From Cordylochernes scorpioides (lineage: Eukaryota; Arthropoda; Arachnida; Pseudoscorpiones; Chernetidae), in the NCBI GenBank assembly GCA_030710605.1, contig CP092879.1:40176842-40240841 (forward strand): DNA of 64,000 bases, written 5' to 3'. Position numbers and translations under genes: made by a program. Positions 32,621-44,141 of the stretch are shown piece after piece (position 1 is the first letter of the stretch; each line of letters begins with the position of its first letter). The notes under the pieces were generated by a model that saw nothing but the letters and a program-made list of their open reading frames with translations, made no database searches and was not told the origin of the DNA.

Positions 32621-33440
32621 TAAATTTGATATGCTCTCTCTAGAGTATTTTTTGCTGGTTATTTTCAGTACTAAATGGTATTGGTAATGCAGTCGTGGTT
32701 AAAATCTTGAAAATATAATAATAAAATAGTTTTGATCAGTTATTGATTTAATTGAGCTAAAGTAATATATAAAAACATAATTTGATAAAAGTACTGCCTG
32801 ACTTAAGGCGTAAGAATAAAAAAATGAAAAACTTATTTACACAATTCACAAAAAGTTTGAGCCGGCCATCGGGAAACAACAACAATCGATTTTATATAGG
32901 GAAAGTCTCGACATCTGGTGTGGTAGATATAAACAGAATATTTTAATTTATTAATTATAATTTTAAATAAAATAATATTTTCTATAACATATATTTTTAA
33001 TGTTTTTCTGTTGATAATAATGTTAATATACCCTTCTATATAATCATTTCCTTATACGTTTAGAATTAGTACACGATTTTTAAATTTATGTCAGGAATCA
33101 TACACATAATCAGAGAGAGTTAAATTTTTCACCAAAATATATTATATATAAATTTATATAAAGCCATTAAGAATGAATTTTAAATCCTCAAGTAAAACTG
33201 ACTTTCTATATTCCTTATTGCGATGAAAAAAATAGTTTTCATTGTGCAGTAAGGATAGAGTAATGCGTTTTTTTTTATTTAAAAAGATAAAAGGGGCTTA
33301 AGGGTTCTATCTCTTATGTATAGGTGGCGTGATTTTGACTTAAGTGTTTAATACAATTATATAAGTATATACAAGTACATAATAATACTCTTATAATATA
33401 GTAGTACAATATCACATTTGTACTATTCTTTCACATTGTG
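32621..33440. other. AT-rich spacer with MITE and repeat fragments
   Basis: 32795-32930 is an inverted relative of 25935-26060. 33205-33255 is a short palindrome (TTATTGCGATGAAAA / TTTTCATTGTGCAGTAA) of the CCTTACTGC MITE family. No gene. Confidence 0.5.
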
Positions 33441-33735
33441 TCGCGGTCTCACGCAATTCTGGCCTTAACTACCCGTCTCATGATTTTTCAGGATGCCTGA
33501 ATGATCAGTTTTTTGGTCGTTGAGGTACAGCTTGCACCACGCTGATGAAGGACAACAGCCCGAAACGCGTCCGTGGTTAGCTTTTCTTGATTAATCAAGA
33601 ATGGGTATTTGGCCAATTCTAGAATATTTAAAAATCAACGAGAATAGTTGATATTTATTCCGATAGATAGCGCAAGCCATCAGCAACTTTCAGTTGCACG
33701 ATAAGGAGATGTCTTTTTCATAATTTTATAATATA
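33441..33735 (+). repeat. PLE-type terminal repeat with hammerhead motif
   Basis: About 250 bp homologous to 62445-62650 (GATTAATCAAGAATGGGTAT, CAACTTTCAGTTGCACGAT). It contains the hammerhead annotated at 33536-33577. No PLE coding region adjoins it, so it is a detached terminal repeat or a small non-autonomous element. Confidence 0.7.
33536..33577 (+). ncRNA. Hammerhead ribozyme motif
   Basis: Stem I is perfect: ACCACG (33536-33541) pairs with CGTGGT (33572-33577). The core CTGATGA (33542-33548) is exact, a short imperfect stem II (AGGACAACAGCCC) follows, then GAAA (33562-33565) and a minimal stem III ending GTC at the expected cleavage site. Short stem III hammerheads that act as dimers are established for Penelope-like retroelements. 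The RNA would self-cleave after the C at 33571. The weak stem II may lower activity. Confidence 0.75.
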
Positions 33736-35267
33736 GTTGTAAAATAGGTTAATTTCTGTTTTTGTCTACGTTTCCACAACAGTTTATCTTTTCTCCCGGA
33801 TATAACATTGACACAGTTTGATATAGGTCAGAAGGGTTCAGTAGCCGATTTGCTTATCTCCAAAATGGAAGGATTAGCATATTCTGGTATTGGAAAAAAC
33901 GTCTTTCTCCCCACCTTTATATCTTTAACTGTGAATAATATATAGGAGATAAGGCTATTGAGAATTAATTATTCTTTGTTATATATATACAAATTTCCTA
34001 CTGTCCTTACTGCGATGATAAAATCTTGGGAGGGCATGGCTCATAAATGGTGAACTTTCCCAGTGGTTTCGTCAGTTTAATCTACCATACCGGTTTTAGA
34101 ACTCAAATACTGTTTTTGGTCGATTCTGCTTTTATATTTGACACGGTATATGGAATCTCTAATAAACCGTTGTTAAGACAATAATGGCCGAGCAAGCGTC
34201 TTCAGAGAGTACCTAGGGGAAACCGATTCTTCTTTGTCTAATTACTTATAAATATTAAACTTGAGCCCTACCAATCTTAATTATCGATTCTAAATTTTAA
34301 ATATATTCAGAATTTGGAATTTTCAGAGAATTATACAAAGCTTTAGAGACTTTTTGATAAGAATGATGTTACTCTAACTTTACATGTTCTGTACAATCCT
34401 GCAGATAACATTGAGTAATTGCTTGTAGATATATAAGATCTGATAGAGAGAGAGAGATAATTGGCAGTATTGGTACTCCTCAACTATCTCAAAATTGAAT
34501 CCATACTCAATCGATTATTCAGTTTTATCAACAATGGATACAATTTATTTCCTATAAACGTGAATTCATATACATCCACATGGGTAAAACACATTCAAGA
34601 TGGGAATTCCAAAGAAATTATGACGTACCGGTGATAATTCAACAATTACTGACGTCAACTGTGAACAACTGGGTGCTAGGTGACTTTAAATCAGTTGGCT
34701 ATTTAGATGTTATCTAAAGGGGAAAACTACTCAAAAATTCAAGCAAATAAAATGTAGTAATCACCATAAATCCTTCTTAAACACTGTCCTTCAAATTTAC
34801 GACCCATTTCATATTGTTTACCAAGTTATTATGATCTTTATCATTAATCATAATCAGCATTGGATGAGAGCTGATAACCCCCTTAGGAACATTCATTATA
34901 ATCTTCAAAAAGACTTATTAATCACAGTTCGATTTTGAAAAGAGAAAAATTGTTGGGAGAGAACTATGTGGCTCAGTGAAACAAGTGGCGGTGTTTGATT
35001 AAGAACCTTATTCTTTCTCAATCTCCAAAAGTAAAAACTGGAATTCTTCTGATTTGGAGATATATTTTGGACAAGTTTTGTTGGAGAATATGGGTTTAAC
35101 TATCGCAATAACTAGACAATAAGTTTGAAGACTCATACTTGTGTGTGTGGCAGGTTATTCAGGAATCCGGGTTTACGCACAATTGTTGCTTCTGCTTTCA
35201 ACTTTAGCAGTTGTAATTGCTATAAATTCAAAACAACTTCAAAAAGGATGAGCCCTTTATTTGACGA
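33736..35267. other. AT-rich spacer with a MITE fragment
   Basis: 34003-34190 is one arm of the long foldback family (GTCCTTACTGCGATGATAAA, GGGAGGGCATGGCTCA). The rest, including a GA run near 34455, shows no gene. Confidence 0.5.
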
Positions 35268-35976
35268 TCTATATTAATAAAATGGAAATTTCATAAGTGG
35301 AGATCACTAAAAACTTTCGTTACAATGCATCAATTTCAACCAAATTTTCAACATTTATGTAAAACGAGATGGAGCAGGTTTTGCTTAACATCAAAATATA
35401 TTTCCTAACATTAACATGCGTAACTTCGCTGTTATCGATTAAATACAAAAAAATCAACAGAGTTAATTTTATTTATATATAAATACAAAATTAAATTTCA
35501 ACAGAGTTAATTTTTTTACATACTAGCTAATAATCTCAATCTAAAAAATATTCAAAACAAGCAATTTTAAGATAACACCATATGTAAAACAGTCGGCCAA
35601 GAAAACAACAACGATATTACATCTTTCTCACATATTCACACACAATCTTGATTAATAATTAAAACTAATCTTTAACATTGTTAATTATACTTCAAATTTT
35701 ATTTCTACATTTGTTTTTAAATACCCAATTGTTTTATCATGTTTCTAATTTCGCCTAACAAATATACAAATTTATAGTGACCAACATATGCAAATTTTAT
35801 CTTTGTTTTTATTTAACTTGATATCGTAAACATAACATCCATTGTAAGCATTTTTCTGTTCACCTTCCGTGGTTTCTATTTTCTCTGATAGTTTTTAGGT
35901 GTAGTATATTTTCTTATTACTAGACTACAAACATTCCCTCGAGAAAAACCTGGGCGAAGCCGGGTACATCCGCCAG
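35268..35976 (+). mobile_element. Non-autonomous Helitron, family B
   Basis: Begins TCTATATTAATAAAATGG after A. Ends with a hairpin (CCTGGGC-gaa-GCCGGG), TACATCCG and CCAG, then T; CCAG is a one-base change from CTAG. The 709-bp body has no helicase. An inverted, end-truncated copy lies at 45860-46283 next to the satellite. Confidence 0.78.
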
Positions 35977-36224
35977 TATATTTATATAGAAGGCCTGAGA
36001 AAGATTTAGGATTTCTCAAAGAGAGCATACCGCATTTCAATTAATAAATATGATACATTTCGTAGATTTGTCTATATATGTGTGTGTGTAATAAAAAGAA
36101 AGAAAAAATAGAAAAGTCAAGTGCTGATATAAAAAAAAAAGACCTTTTCTTTTTATCCTATCCTTCAAGTTAATGATTTGCATTTTTGAAACCAAAATAT
36201 ATTAATACATAGCAGTGTTTCATA

Positions 36225-36650
36225 TAAAAGCAGAATGATCCAATACATTATTAGAGCTCTAAAGAAGCGGTTTGGTAGATTAAATTGGCAAAACCGCTGG
36301 GAGGGTTCACCATTGATGAGCTAATCTCCCAATATTTTTCATCACAGTAAGGACAGTAGAAGTTTGGTTTATTTGTGAAAAGAAACATTCGCGTTTCGGT
36401 GTTTTCATTTGTATTACCAAAATAAATGTAGAACTATTTCTATATTTATGAAGTTCTACATACATGGATAGAGAGAGAGTGTGTCATTGAACACTGTCAC
36501 TAAGAATAAAGATCCAATTTCTTTGACAATATAATCCGAGTAAACAGTGAAAAAGTCGTGTAGAGAGCTTTCAAGAAGATTAATTGGCGAAACCTCTGAA
36601 ATGGTTTACCATTAATGACCCAGGCTTTCTTTAATATTGTAATATGGATG
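36225..36650. mobile_element. MITE arm fragments
   Basis: 36225-36415 is one arm of the long foldback family (GATCCAATACATTATTAGAG to TTTGTGAAAAGAAACATTCG). 36570-36640 repeats its middle (GATTAATTGGCGAAACC, CCATTAATGACCCAGGC) in diverged form. Confidence 0.7.
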
Positions 36651-37075
36651 ACAATGCCAAGATTCCAAGGAAAGTTGGGGAAAGAGGGGTGGACTACAGC
36701 TGCCCCCGCTGCCATGTGGCAGGCGCCAAAAACAGCATTCCTGTGTGGGGAAGGACAGAGTCTGGTGACATCTGCGGCGAGGAGAAGAAGTGGGGAGTTG
36801 ACTCCGGGCGTGTGGATGATCCTGCAAGTCGGTGCCAGGAGAGCCTGACATCGAAGCAGCCTACAAGCCGGTGTAAGTCCAGGCTGGACGTGTATAGTGT
36901 GGAGCGGGACACAAGAGTGACATCCACGGCGACAAGGATTCTTCTGACGGGGAGGTTGAAGTCAAGTTCCACTTGCTGTATTCCTTCTGTTGAGACATAA
37001 TAAAGCGCTAGCTTTAGCTGCATCCCATCGAATTCACGTGTGTATCTTTGTGGCACTCTGAATAGACAAAGAACA
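36640..37075 (+). other. GC-rich coding-like block, unidentified
   Basis: A sharp GC rise with a 118-codon frame (36644-37000) containing YSCPRCHVAG, a possible metal-binding knuckle, and DTRVTSTATR. AATAAAG near 36999 could be a polyadenylation signal. A segment at 36901-36933 matches the Helitron at 4204-4240 apart from a small gap. It may be a retroelement or host-exon fragment that Helitrons also captured. I cannot identify the protein. Confidence 0.3.
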
Positions 37076-37559
37076 CGAATAGCGTCTGGGTAAGATGTAA
37101 CATTATGTTTACCTCTACTGCTCGGTAATTTTGGTATTCTATCTTATATTAAATTTTGTTTTTCTCAGTGACAATTATTGTAGATATTATTTCATCAATT
37201 AGCATTTCTTCGTTGACAGATAGAGTCTGGACATACTGTGATCTTTCATCAAAATGATAAGTTGAGAACTCTGGTGACTCCATTGAGAGAAAGAATTTCT
37301 GAATGACCTCCACCGTAATTATCCAGAGGGCTTCCTGGTGTGGGATTTGCATATGTAAGATGAATTAGTAGCATCGGAGTAGATAGACTTTGACCGATCT
37401 CCCCATCCTGCCCATGTCAGTTAGTCTACGTCACCCCTGACTGACTACCTTATCACATTCTTGAGTCAACCAATTTGTCCATCTACAAGTTCTTCTTTAG
37501 CCTTGAGGTGATAACGTAGACTCCTGATTACCTGGAGAAGGACTCTTCGGCGTATATAT

Positions 37560-37830
37560 AATGTAATTCTACTGCCCTAAAAGCTTATGTCCGTAGTTTA
37601 CTTGAATACCATTTCCTAGATTCCATCCTACGGTGTAGCATATAAGCAGAATCGTCCAATACAGTATTAGAGCTCTAAAGAAGCGGTCTGGTGGATTAAA
37701 CTGGTTGAAACGGGTGGGAGGGTTCACCACTGATGATCCAAGCCTTCCCAATATTCTTTTAATCGTAGTAAGAACAGTATAAAAATTTTGTTTCATGTGT
37801 AAAAAAAAATATTCGTGCTTTCTATTCAAA
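37560..37830. mobile_element. Foldback-family MITE arm
   Basis: Contains CCCTAAAAGCTTATGTC, CAATACAGTATTAGAGCTCT and CACTGATGATCCAAGCC in the order of the right arm of 26379-26895. The other arm is missing. Confidence 0.75.
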
Positions 37831-37858
37831 TTACAATAGAAAGAAATGCAGGGTATCA

Positions 37859-37946
37859 TTGTTGGAAGAGACCAAAGGTGGACGCGACCAATTTCTATTT
37901 CCATTAATAAAGAAACGCGTCGCGTCTATCTTTGGTCTATTCCAAC
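37859..37946. mobile_element. Short MITE-like inverted repeat
   Basis: TGTTGGAAGAGACCAAAGGT at the left pairs, imperfectly, with the ATCTTTGGTCTATTCCAACA at the right; GACGCGAC/GTCGCGTC lies inside. 88 bp in all, no coding content. Confidence 0.65.
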
Positions 37947-38394
37947 ATTTATGCTTTCATTTCTTATATCTAGATGGCGCGTTATTGCTTTATATTAATT
38001 AATTGAAATGTGTATATAATTTATTTAAATATAAATGATGGGACTATGTGAAATTATTACTTAAGAGTGTGTGTGTCTTCTATGAAAGGCCATTGATTGA
38101 AACAAAGCTAACTCTGGTTTCTTCTTGAAGTAGTCTCTCATCGGAGACTCTGTCACGTCAGGCTAATTCATCAGGAGTCTTTCAACTGGAGTAGAGTTTC
38201 TAATAAGAGACCACCTCCTGGAGAGTCCTGATTTAGCCATGTTTCTAGTCTCTAATCAGAATTACAAAAATGTTTTCTCACAATGAGTTTTTTATTATTA
38301 TTTTAAAATGCAAGCTAAAGCAAAATGGCTCTTCAATAGACTTAATTAAAATATTAAGGAGGGATTTTTTATAACCCGGGGAGAGCAGAGCACC

Positions 38395-38665
38395 AACTAC
38401 CCGGGGATTCCAGCTTACTTGATAGACTAGTGTTGAGCGCTTTTTACTCGCGTTCTGTTTTGATTGCCGAGTTGAACCAGTTGACCAGAAATTTCCATGC
38501 TGAGGTTGAGTCTTGGAGGCTGGCCATAGATCTAGGATTGGGGTGGGTCAGTCCAAGCAGGATAGCTGTTTGCATTCTATTGTCTTAGGAATGCTGGACA
38601 ACTGAAGAGAAAATGCTCGACTGTCTGTGGCTCTTCTGAACAGTGGATGCAGGTAGGGAAAACAT
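38395..38665 (-). pseudogene. Non-LTR retrotransposon zinc-knuckle fragment
   Basis: On the minus strand FPTCIHCSEEPQTVEHFLFSC gives a C-x2-C-x8-H-x4-C knuckle typical of LINE polyprotein ends. After a frameshift it continues NRMQTAILLGLTHPNP and SAWKFLVNWFN to a stop. Distinct from the LINE at 31742 in sequence and orientation. GC is higher than in the flanks, suggesting a recent insertion. Confidence 0.7.
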
Positions 38666-38670
38666 TGACT

Positions 38671-39461
38671 ATTTATTACAAGAACTGTTTATAAATATAT
38701 ACACGCGCCGCGTGGATATTTACAACTGAAAATTCAAAATTAAAAACTTTCATTTTAAAATGAAAAAGAAACTCATTGTGAGAAAATATTTTTTGTAGTT
38801 TTTTTAAACGTTTTTCACAATTTTATCTTGACTCTAATCAGAATCTTTACTTCATTAGTTAAATATTGTTCTTTTTTATTTACTAACTATATTCATTCAT
38901 ATAATTATATTTTTAATGGAAACATGTCTTAAACGTTCATATTAAAGTTACATTTTGACAGGCTAAAACACACTTTGTAATATTTAATACATTATTTTAA
39001 ATTTCTATTACATACATTACAAACATTTTAACCGTTAAATATTAATGAAGTGGGTTTATGATTGATGAGAAAGGGTTTTTTTTTCTATGAAATTTATTCT
39101 TGAGTCATTTGTTATTCAATTAATAAATCGCCTTAGTTTGCGATTCAGCGATGGTAAAAAAAAATTCTGATCCATTCCTCATTTTTACTACTTGAATCAA
39201 TCAGCATTGAAAATCTTTATATAAAATGCTTTTTGCTCTCTATATGAGAGTTGGAAACATTTTTTAAAATAAAAAAATGGTTGCCTGTAAAGTCGGTTTT
39301 ACGGGCGAAGATTTTACGTGACAACGGTAGAATATTTATTGATATGAATATAATTAAATTGCACAATAGGAACAAGGAATTGAATGAAAATAAGAATTGC
39401 ACAAATTTTAACTATAGAAATATATTTTGTTTACTAAAACATTGTACATGTAAACTTAAAC
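38671..39461. other. AT-rich spacer
   Basis: No supported gene. The short open frame at 39217-39469 has biased lysine/asparagine composition and is not called. Confidence 0.4.
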
Positions 39462-40020
39462 TTAACTAATTCCTATTTGAGTGATTTTGTTGAGGATAGG
39501 ACGATGATAGGAGAAATATGAAATGAAAGGAAGTGTTTCTGCTGTAATGTGTCTTGCGAAAGTCAAGTCGATAGTTGTTCCTTTTAACGTAGTTGACTTA
39601 GAAACGTTTGATACGCAATCAAGATTATACGTATTTTTCATGAAATTAAGAAACGAGTTGTCAGGCTTTACGTTTTTGTTAAAATCACCACACAGAAGAA
39701 TCGGTATACTAGAATCAATTTGCACGAACGGTGGCACGTACTGGCTGTTGTGAATGTACGGACCGAGTTCTTGCCATAGTAACATTCCAATATCCTGCAT
39801 ACTAGCTCCTGGATGAATATATACAGCACCGAGTATAAACTTGAAGCTAGTATTAGCGGCGAAGCAAGTAACTTCAGTCATGCACATGTCACCCTTGGTT
39901 TTAATGACACGAGTTACGTCTGTAATCGCAACTTGGAACACTTCCGCCGTAGATGTCGATGATAATTTACGATAGATCGCCACTCCACCAGCCGCGTTGG
40001 TATTTGAAAATCAAAACACT
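39462..40020 (-). pseudogene. Endonuclease/exonuclease/phosphatase domain fragment (Helentron-type or LINE)
   Basis: The frame begins SNTNAAGGVAIYRKL after a stop and runs 173 codons from the GTG at 39983. It shows the AP-endonuclease-like signature: YIHPGASMQDI, PILLCGDFN, KGTTIDLTFARHI and the terminal SYFSYHRPIL, where the usual SDH is SYH. This form, ending FSYHRPIL, is what I associate with endonuclease domains at the end of Helentron/Helitron2 helicases in arthropods; a LINE endonuclease is the alternative. No helicase or RT remains nearby. The N-terminal part of the domain, including the first catalytic Glu, is missing, so it is probably inactive. Confidence 0.65.
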
Positions 40021-40280
40021 TATTCAGATCGAAGGTTCAAATTTTTGCTAAATAAATTTGAAATTAAATAAAATTTGTAATTGTAAATGATGAAGTTGAA
40101 AATTAAAACATTTACTTAAATTAGATGTTAAAATTCTTGCTCAACACAGTTTAAATAAATTTTTCTTATATCTGCCACTTTTTCTTAATATTTGTAATTT
40201 TAAAGAATCAATTCGAAAATCAAAACATTTATTCAGATCGAAGGTTCAAATTTTTGCTAAATAAATTTGAAACTATTTAA
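40003..40280. repeat. Direct repeat pair
   Basis: A 65-bp segment (AAATCAAAACACTTATTCAG ... AATTTTTGCTAAATAAATTT) at 40008-40075 is repeated at 40214-40280. It abuts the upstream end of the endonuclease fragment. Confidence 0.75.
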
Positions 40281-40549
40281 AATTTGTAAAATAATAATTA
40301 ATTAATTAATTAATTTTAAACTAATAATTTACTTAACACTATCAACATTTATCAATAGTATGACATAACCTATAAACTCAGTTTCTCAACTTTTGTGTCA
40401 AACTAACAATTAATCAATCAATCATAGTTTACGATAATGAAATATCAGTGTACAATTATTTACCTTTATTGTTGTAGTTGTTGTAAATGACGAATCTAAG
40501 CACTCCACATTTTCACTACAGACACAGCTGACGATACTTTAACCACACG

Positions 40550-40760
40550 TGTGAACTTGTATTATGACGCTTTCTTGTTTTTCCAACGCCAAGAACGTTC
40601 GAGAAAGACAAAGACAGAGACAAGCATGCGCCGATTCAATGCGCCTAATTCTCTAGCGCTGCGCGCGCAGCTGCGCGCGCAGCACTCTCGTTCGGTGACT
40701 CATCGTAACGTTACCGGGCGTTACACTTTTTCATAAGTGACTCCCAGCCGCAACCTAATT
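40550..40760. promoter_or_regulatory. CpG-rich promoter-like segment with heat-shock element
   Basis: Isolated GC/CpG peak. GAACGTTCGAGAA at about 40594 is a perfect three-unit heat-shock element (nGAAnnTTCnnGAAn). CATGCGCC follows near 40626 (NRF1-like half site), and CTGCGCGCGCAGCTGCGCGC starts a perfect palindrome of about 26 bp near 40658. No TATA box or gene start is assigned. It may drive the minus-strand endonuclease unit, or an element or gene that is no longer present. Confidence 0.4.
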
Positions 40761-41089
40761 TAAGACGTTGTCACGTCAAAAATGGAATAAACTTGAAGAA
40801 TTATTCTGTTTTCATCACTAAAATTATATGATATGTTTATTACTCTCTCTCTTATTCAATTGCGAAAAGCGTGGTATCACTGGAGACGAGTTGGCGATCT
40901 TCCATCAAACTCTGTAGCGGTGGCAGAGGCGCCATGCACATATTCATTGTACATAGCATATATTTTATAGTATTTTTATTTCATTCTTTTATTATTATAA
41001 TAATCGTCATCATTTTAATTTTTTCACTTCTACTTGAATAGTGTGGACTGTGCACTTTTATATTTTTAACGGGATGTCAATAAAACTAT

Positions 41090-41500
41090 GTTATTTGTCA
41101 ATTTGTCTCTATCTCATTCCTCAACATTGCCATTGAGCATGTTGGGGACAAAAGCTGTAAATAAGCAAGGTCCTGTCCACACTCAGGGCGGCTTGTAGCA
41201 CCTGATAAGATCCCGACGTCCCTTCAGAGAAGGCTTCGTCTGGTGTAAATATTTTATATTTTTATTACAATACTGTATTATTCTGAAAATTTATTATTTT
41301 GCTATATAGATTAAGAGTGAATAAAGTTGTTGATTGTCTCTCTCTCTCTCTCAACAGAAAACAAGATAATTCTGTGTGATTTCCTCAATAGGGCAATTGA
41401 ACATGTTGGGGACAAAGACCCATTTATAACCAAGGGCCTATCCGAATTCAGGATGTCTTGTAGCCCTTGATTTAAACCAATGAAACCTGTATAGATTTCA
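41090..41500. repeat. Two diverged copies of an unknown repeat
   Basis: GAGCATGTTGGGGACAAA at 41137 and GAACATGTTGGGGACAAA at 41399 start two roughly 100-bp related segments, both continuing AAGG-CCT-TCC and CTTGTAGC. On the minus strand both can be read as related peptides (SPTCSIAL and SPTCSMAM), so they may be fragments of one element's coding region. Function unknown. Confidence 0.5.
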
Positions 41501-41884
41501 TTGTGTATATTCATCCTTATTATTATTTTCATATTTACTTATAAATATTATTTAGTTTTCATTTTTCACTATAATATTTTATGAACGAAGTAATAAAAAT
41601 AGTTTCAATCTCTGTTTGTTCAAATCAATAAGCTTGAGGGATAAGTCTCTTTCAAATCTCTATCTCTCTCTATTTGAATTCACACATAGATACATATAAA
41701 CTATTAAATAATACGATAGGTTTCTGGAGATGAGTTTCATCATGTTACATTATTTATTTGATATACAGTAGATTATCATCAATTACATATGAAAATGCCT
41801 TTATATATATACCTCTCTTGTATCAACCATATGATTATATTTCAATATACCGACCATATGATTCAAAAGAAAAATATATATATA

Positions 41885-42015
41885 TATTAAATAGTAAAAA
41901 GGCATATATTGGATTGAATAAAATATTTATTTGCCAATATTTTGGCTGGCTGAACGCCAACCTTTATCGAGGCATTAAATTTTTGTATACACAAACTCAG
42001 CGCCGCATAGTGTTA
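41885..42015 (-). repeat. PLE-type hairpin repeat, copy 2
   Basis: Inverted relative of 18600-18760: AAAAAGGCATATATTGGAT, then GGCTGGCTGAACGCCAACC hairpin and TTTATCGAGG. The GAAA position reads CAAA, so it is a decayed hammerhead-like motif. Confidence 0.6.
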
Positions 42016-42239
42016 TAATATCACAGTTGAAATCATTTAAATACAAAGTAGGTGAAGAAAAATTTGTGCATGAAAAAATTATTATAAAAATTACAATCAG
42101 AATAAGTTAAATAACTTAAAATATTAAAGGAAAAATAATGAGGTCTATCTTATATTTTAAAATATTTGTATTAAGTGCATAAAAGATAATCCATTAATAA
42201 TTCATAATATATATATATATATAAATGAGTTAAACAAAG

Positions 42240-43930
42240 CCAAAGGGCTGCGTATCTTTTATTAGAACGAATATAAAACGAGCTTTCGGGCACATACGCC
42301 CTTCTACAGGAATTAATAAAACAATTATCCAACTAGTCTGAAATAGGATTTTTACACACGTAACTATTGTTTTGCATATCGGCTTAATTGAAAATTATTA
42401 AAATATTTAAATTTACATACAGGTGTAATGACTTGGAAAAACTAAATCTAATTAATATGCGGTAATATGATATGTTTTTGTTTAAGGCAATCTCATTTTG
42501 TATTTTAAATTTTAAATTTTAAAAATTTTACACTAGCAAGGGATCCCATCAGACTTGTGATATATTTTATTGTGAATGTAACTGTTTTATCTTATTCTAT
42601 TTAGGTCTATTGATTCATATGCTTCTGGTAAATCGATTCTGCGCGATTTATACTGCTATATTGTTTGAAAATTATTGCTTCAATTATTAATCTTTGATAT
42701 TTGTTATTGATGTTGTTGTAATGTACTTTAGGTTCATTTAAGTTAAAAGTGTGTCCTGTTGAATTAGAGTGCTGTACTATTAATGATAATGGGTCATTTT
42801 TGTTTATGTATCTTCTGTGTTCTGTGATTCTATTATGTAACTTTCTCGCTGTCTCCCCCACATATCTGGCGTTACAGTTATTGCATTCTATTTAATAAAC
42901 TACCTCTTTTTTTATATGATATACATTCGGTTTGCCTGTTTTTTTTTGTAATCGGGTTTCTTAGGATATCTGATAAGTTGGGAGAGTTGCTATAAAAGGT
43001 TTTTATTCCATATTTATCTAGTGTTCTGGAAATGTAGATGGATTTCGGGGAATATGGGATGTAGCAATTTTGCCTGTATACTTTAGTTTTTTGCGCTAAC
43101 ATGTTAAGATGTGACTTGTGCCTGATATAAATGTTTTAAAATGAATGTTTTAGGGTAACCAGTTGTTGTTAAAATTTGGATAACGGTTTGTGTTTCATGA
43201 GTTTTGTATTGATTTAACGAAAAATGAGTATAAATTCTTTTAGTTAAAGTTTTTACTGTGTTAATTTTATGACTAATGGGGCAAAATGAAGAAATTTTTA
43301 TATAATTGGGGTTGAATGAAGGTTTGTAGTAAACTGTTGTTTGCAATTTATTGTCCATTTTCATTATTTTTATATCTAAAATGGCAATGTGCAATTATCT
43401 TCTTTTTCTATTGTGAAACGTAAGCTATTGTTATAAATGTTGAGTGAGGCTAAGATGTTGGGAATCTGTTTTTCTTTACAAATGCAAAATATATCATCTA
43501 TGTATCGTCTGTATAATATGATGTCTGCGGGGTATGAAGAAGTGATCCAATTGTCTATTTCTCTCTTAACTATTTCGGCTAATGGAGTTGATAATGGGCT
43601 TCCCATAGGGGAACCCCTGATTTGTTTATACTGTTTCTGGTCAAAAGCGAATATGTTAACCTTAAGACATGATGTAATCAAACCTATTATTTTATCTATT
43701 GTGTTAGAGTCTATCCTATTGTTATCTAAAAAGGTTTTTGTAGTTTCAAGAATTAAGTTATGGGGGAGACTGGGATATAAGGCCTCTACATCGAATGATA
43801 CTAAAATGTGATCTCTCTGATAATTGTAATTGGCTATTTCAGTGATGAATGTTGGAATATTTGCTATTGACATTGGGAATACATTGTTCTTAATTAATGA
43901 CTGTAAAAACATTGTAACATACCTGGCTAC
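42240..43930 (-). mobile_element. Penelope-like element, 3' part
   Basis: Holds the RT core, a linker and the GIY-YIG module (see pseudogene entry) and an AT-rich tail. Near 42275-42312 (minus) the tail carries CCTGTAGAAGGGCGTATGTG followed by CCCGAAAGCTC, a hammerhead-like fold with an altered core, at the place expected for a terminal repeat. Its 5' part is separated from it by the block 43931-46283. Confidence 0.88.
42607..43930 (-). pseudogene. PLE reverse transcriptase/GIY-YIG, frameshifted
   Basis: From 43930 downwards: ARYVTMFLQSLIKNN, motif A VSFDVEALYPSLP, motif B GSPMGSPLSTPLAEI, motif C RRYIDDIFCI with both aspartates. Then a frame change near 43390 leads to LDIKIMKMDNKLQTTVYYKP, another near 43100, and a final frame with the GIY-YIG helix (MGETARKLHNRITEHRRYIN) ending at 42607. 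At least three frame breaks make it inactive. Domain order (RT then GIY-YIG) is the hallmark of Penelope-like elements. Confidence 0.9.
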
Positions 43931-44141
43931 GAGTTTCAAATTATCAAAATATATCTTTTTTTTTAAATAAGTTTTTAGAGAATTGTTTTAACAAATGTTC
44001 GCTAGACAAACCTTTACTCGGGTAAAACCCCGGGCGAAGCCGAGTACGTTTTATAAGTTTATAGAGAATTGTTTTAACAAATGTTCGTTAGACAAACATT
44101 CACTCGGGTAAAACCCGGGCGAAGCCGGGCACATCCGCTAG
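43931..44141 (+). mobile_element. Helitron family A, 5'-truncated
   Basis: Matches 941-1152, starting at GAGTTTCAAATTATC, with the same tandem pair of GC hairpins and a CTAG end at 44138-44141. Its left edge abuts the PLE at a 10-bp repeat. Confidence 0.85.

Noticed and set aside
43437-43811. Plus-strand 124-codon frame
   Set aside because: It is antisense to the PLE reverse transcriptase, whose catalytic motifs are on the minus strand.
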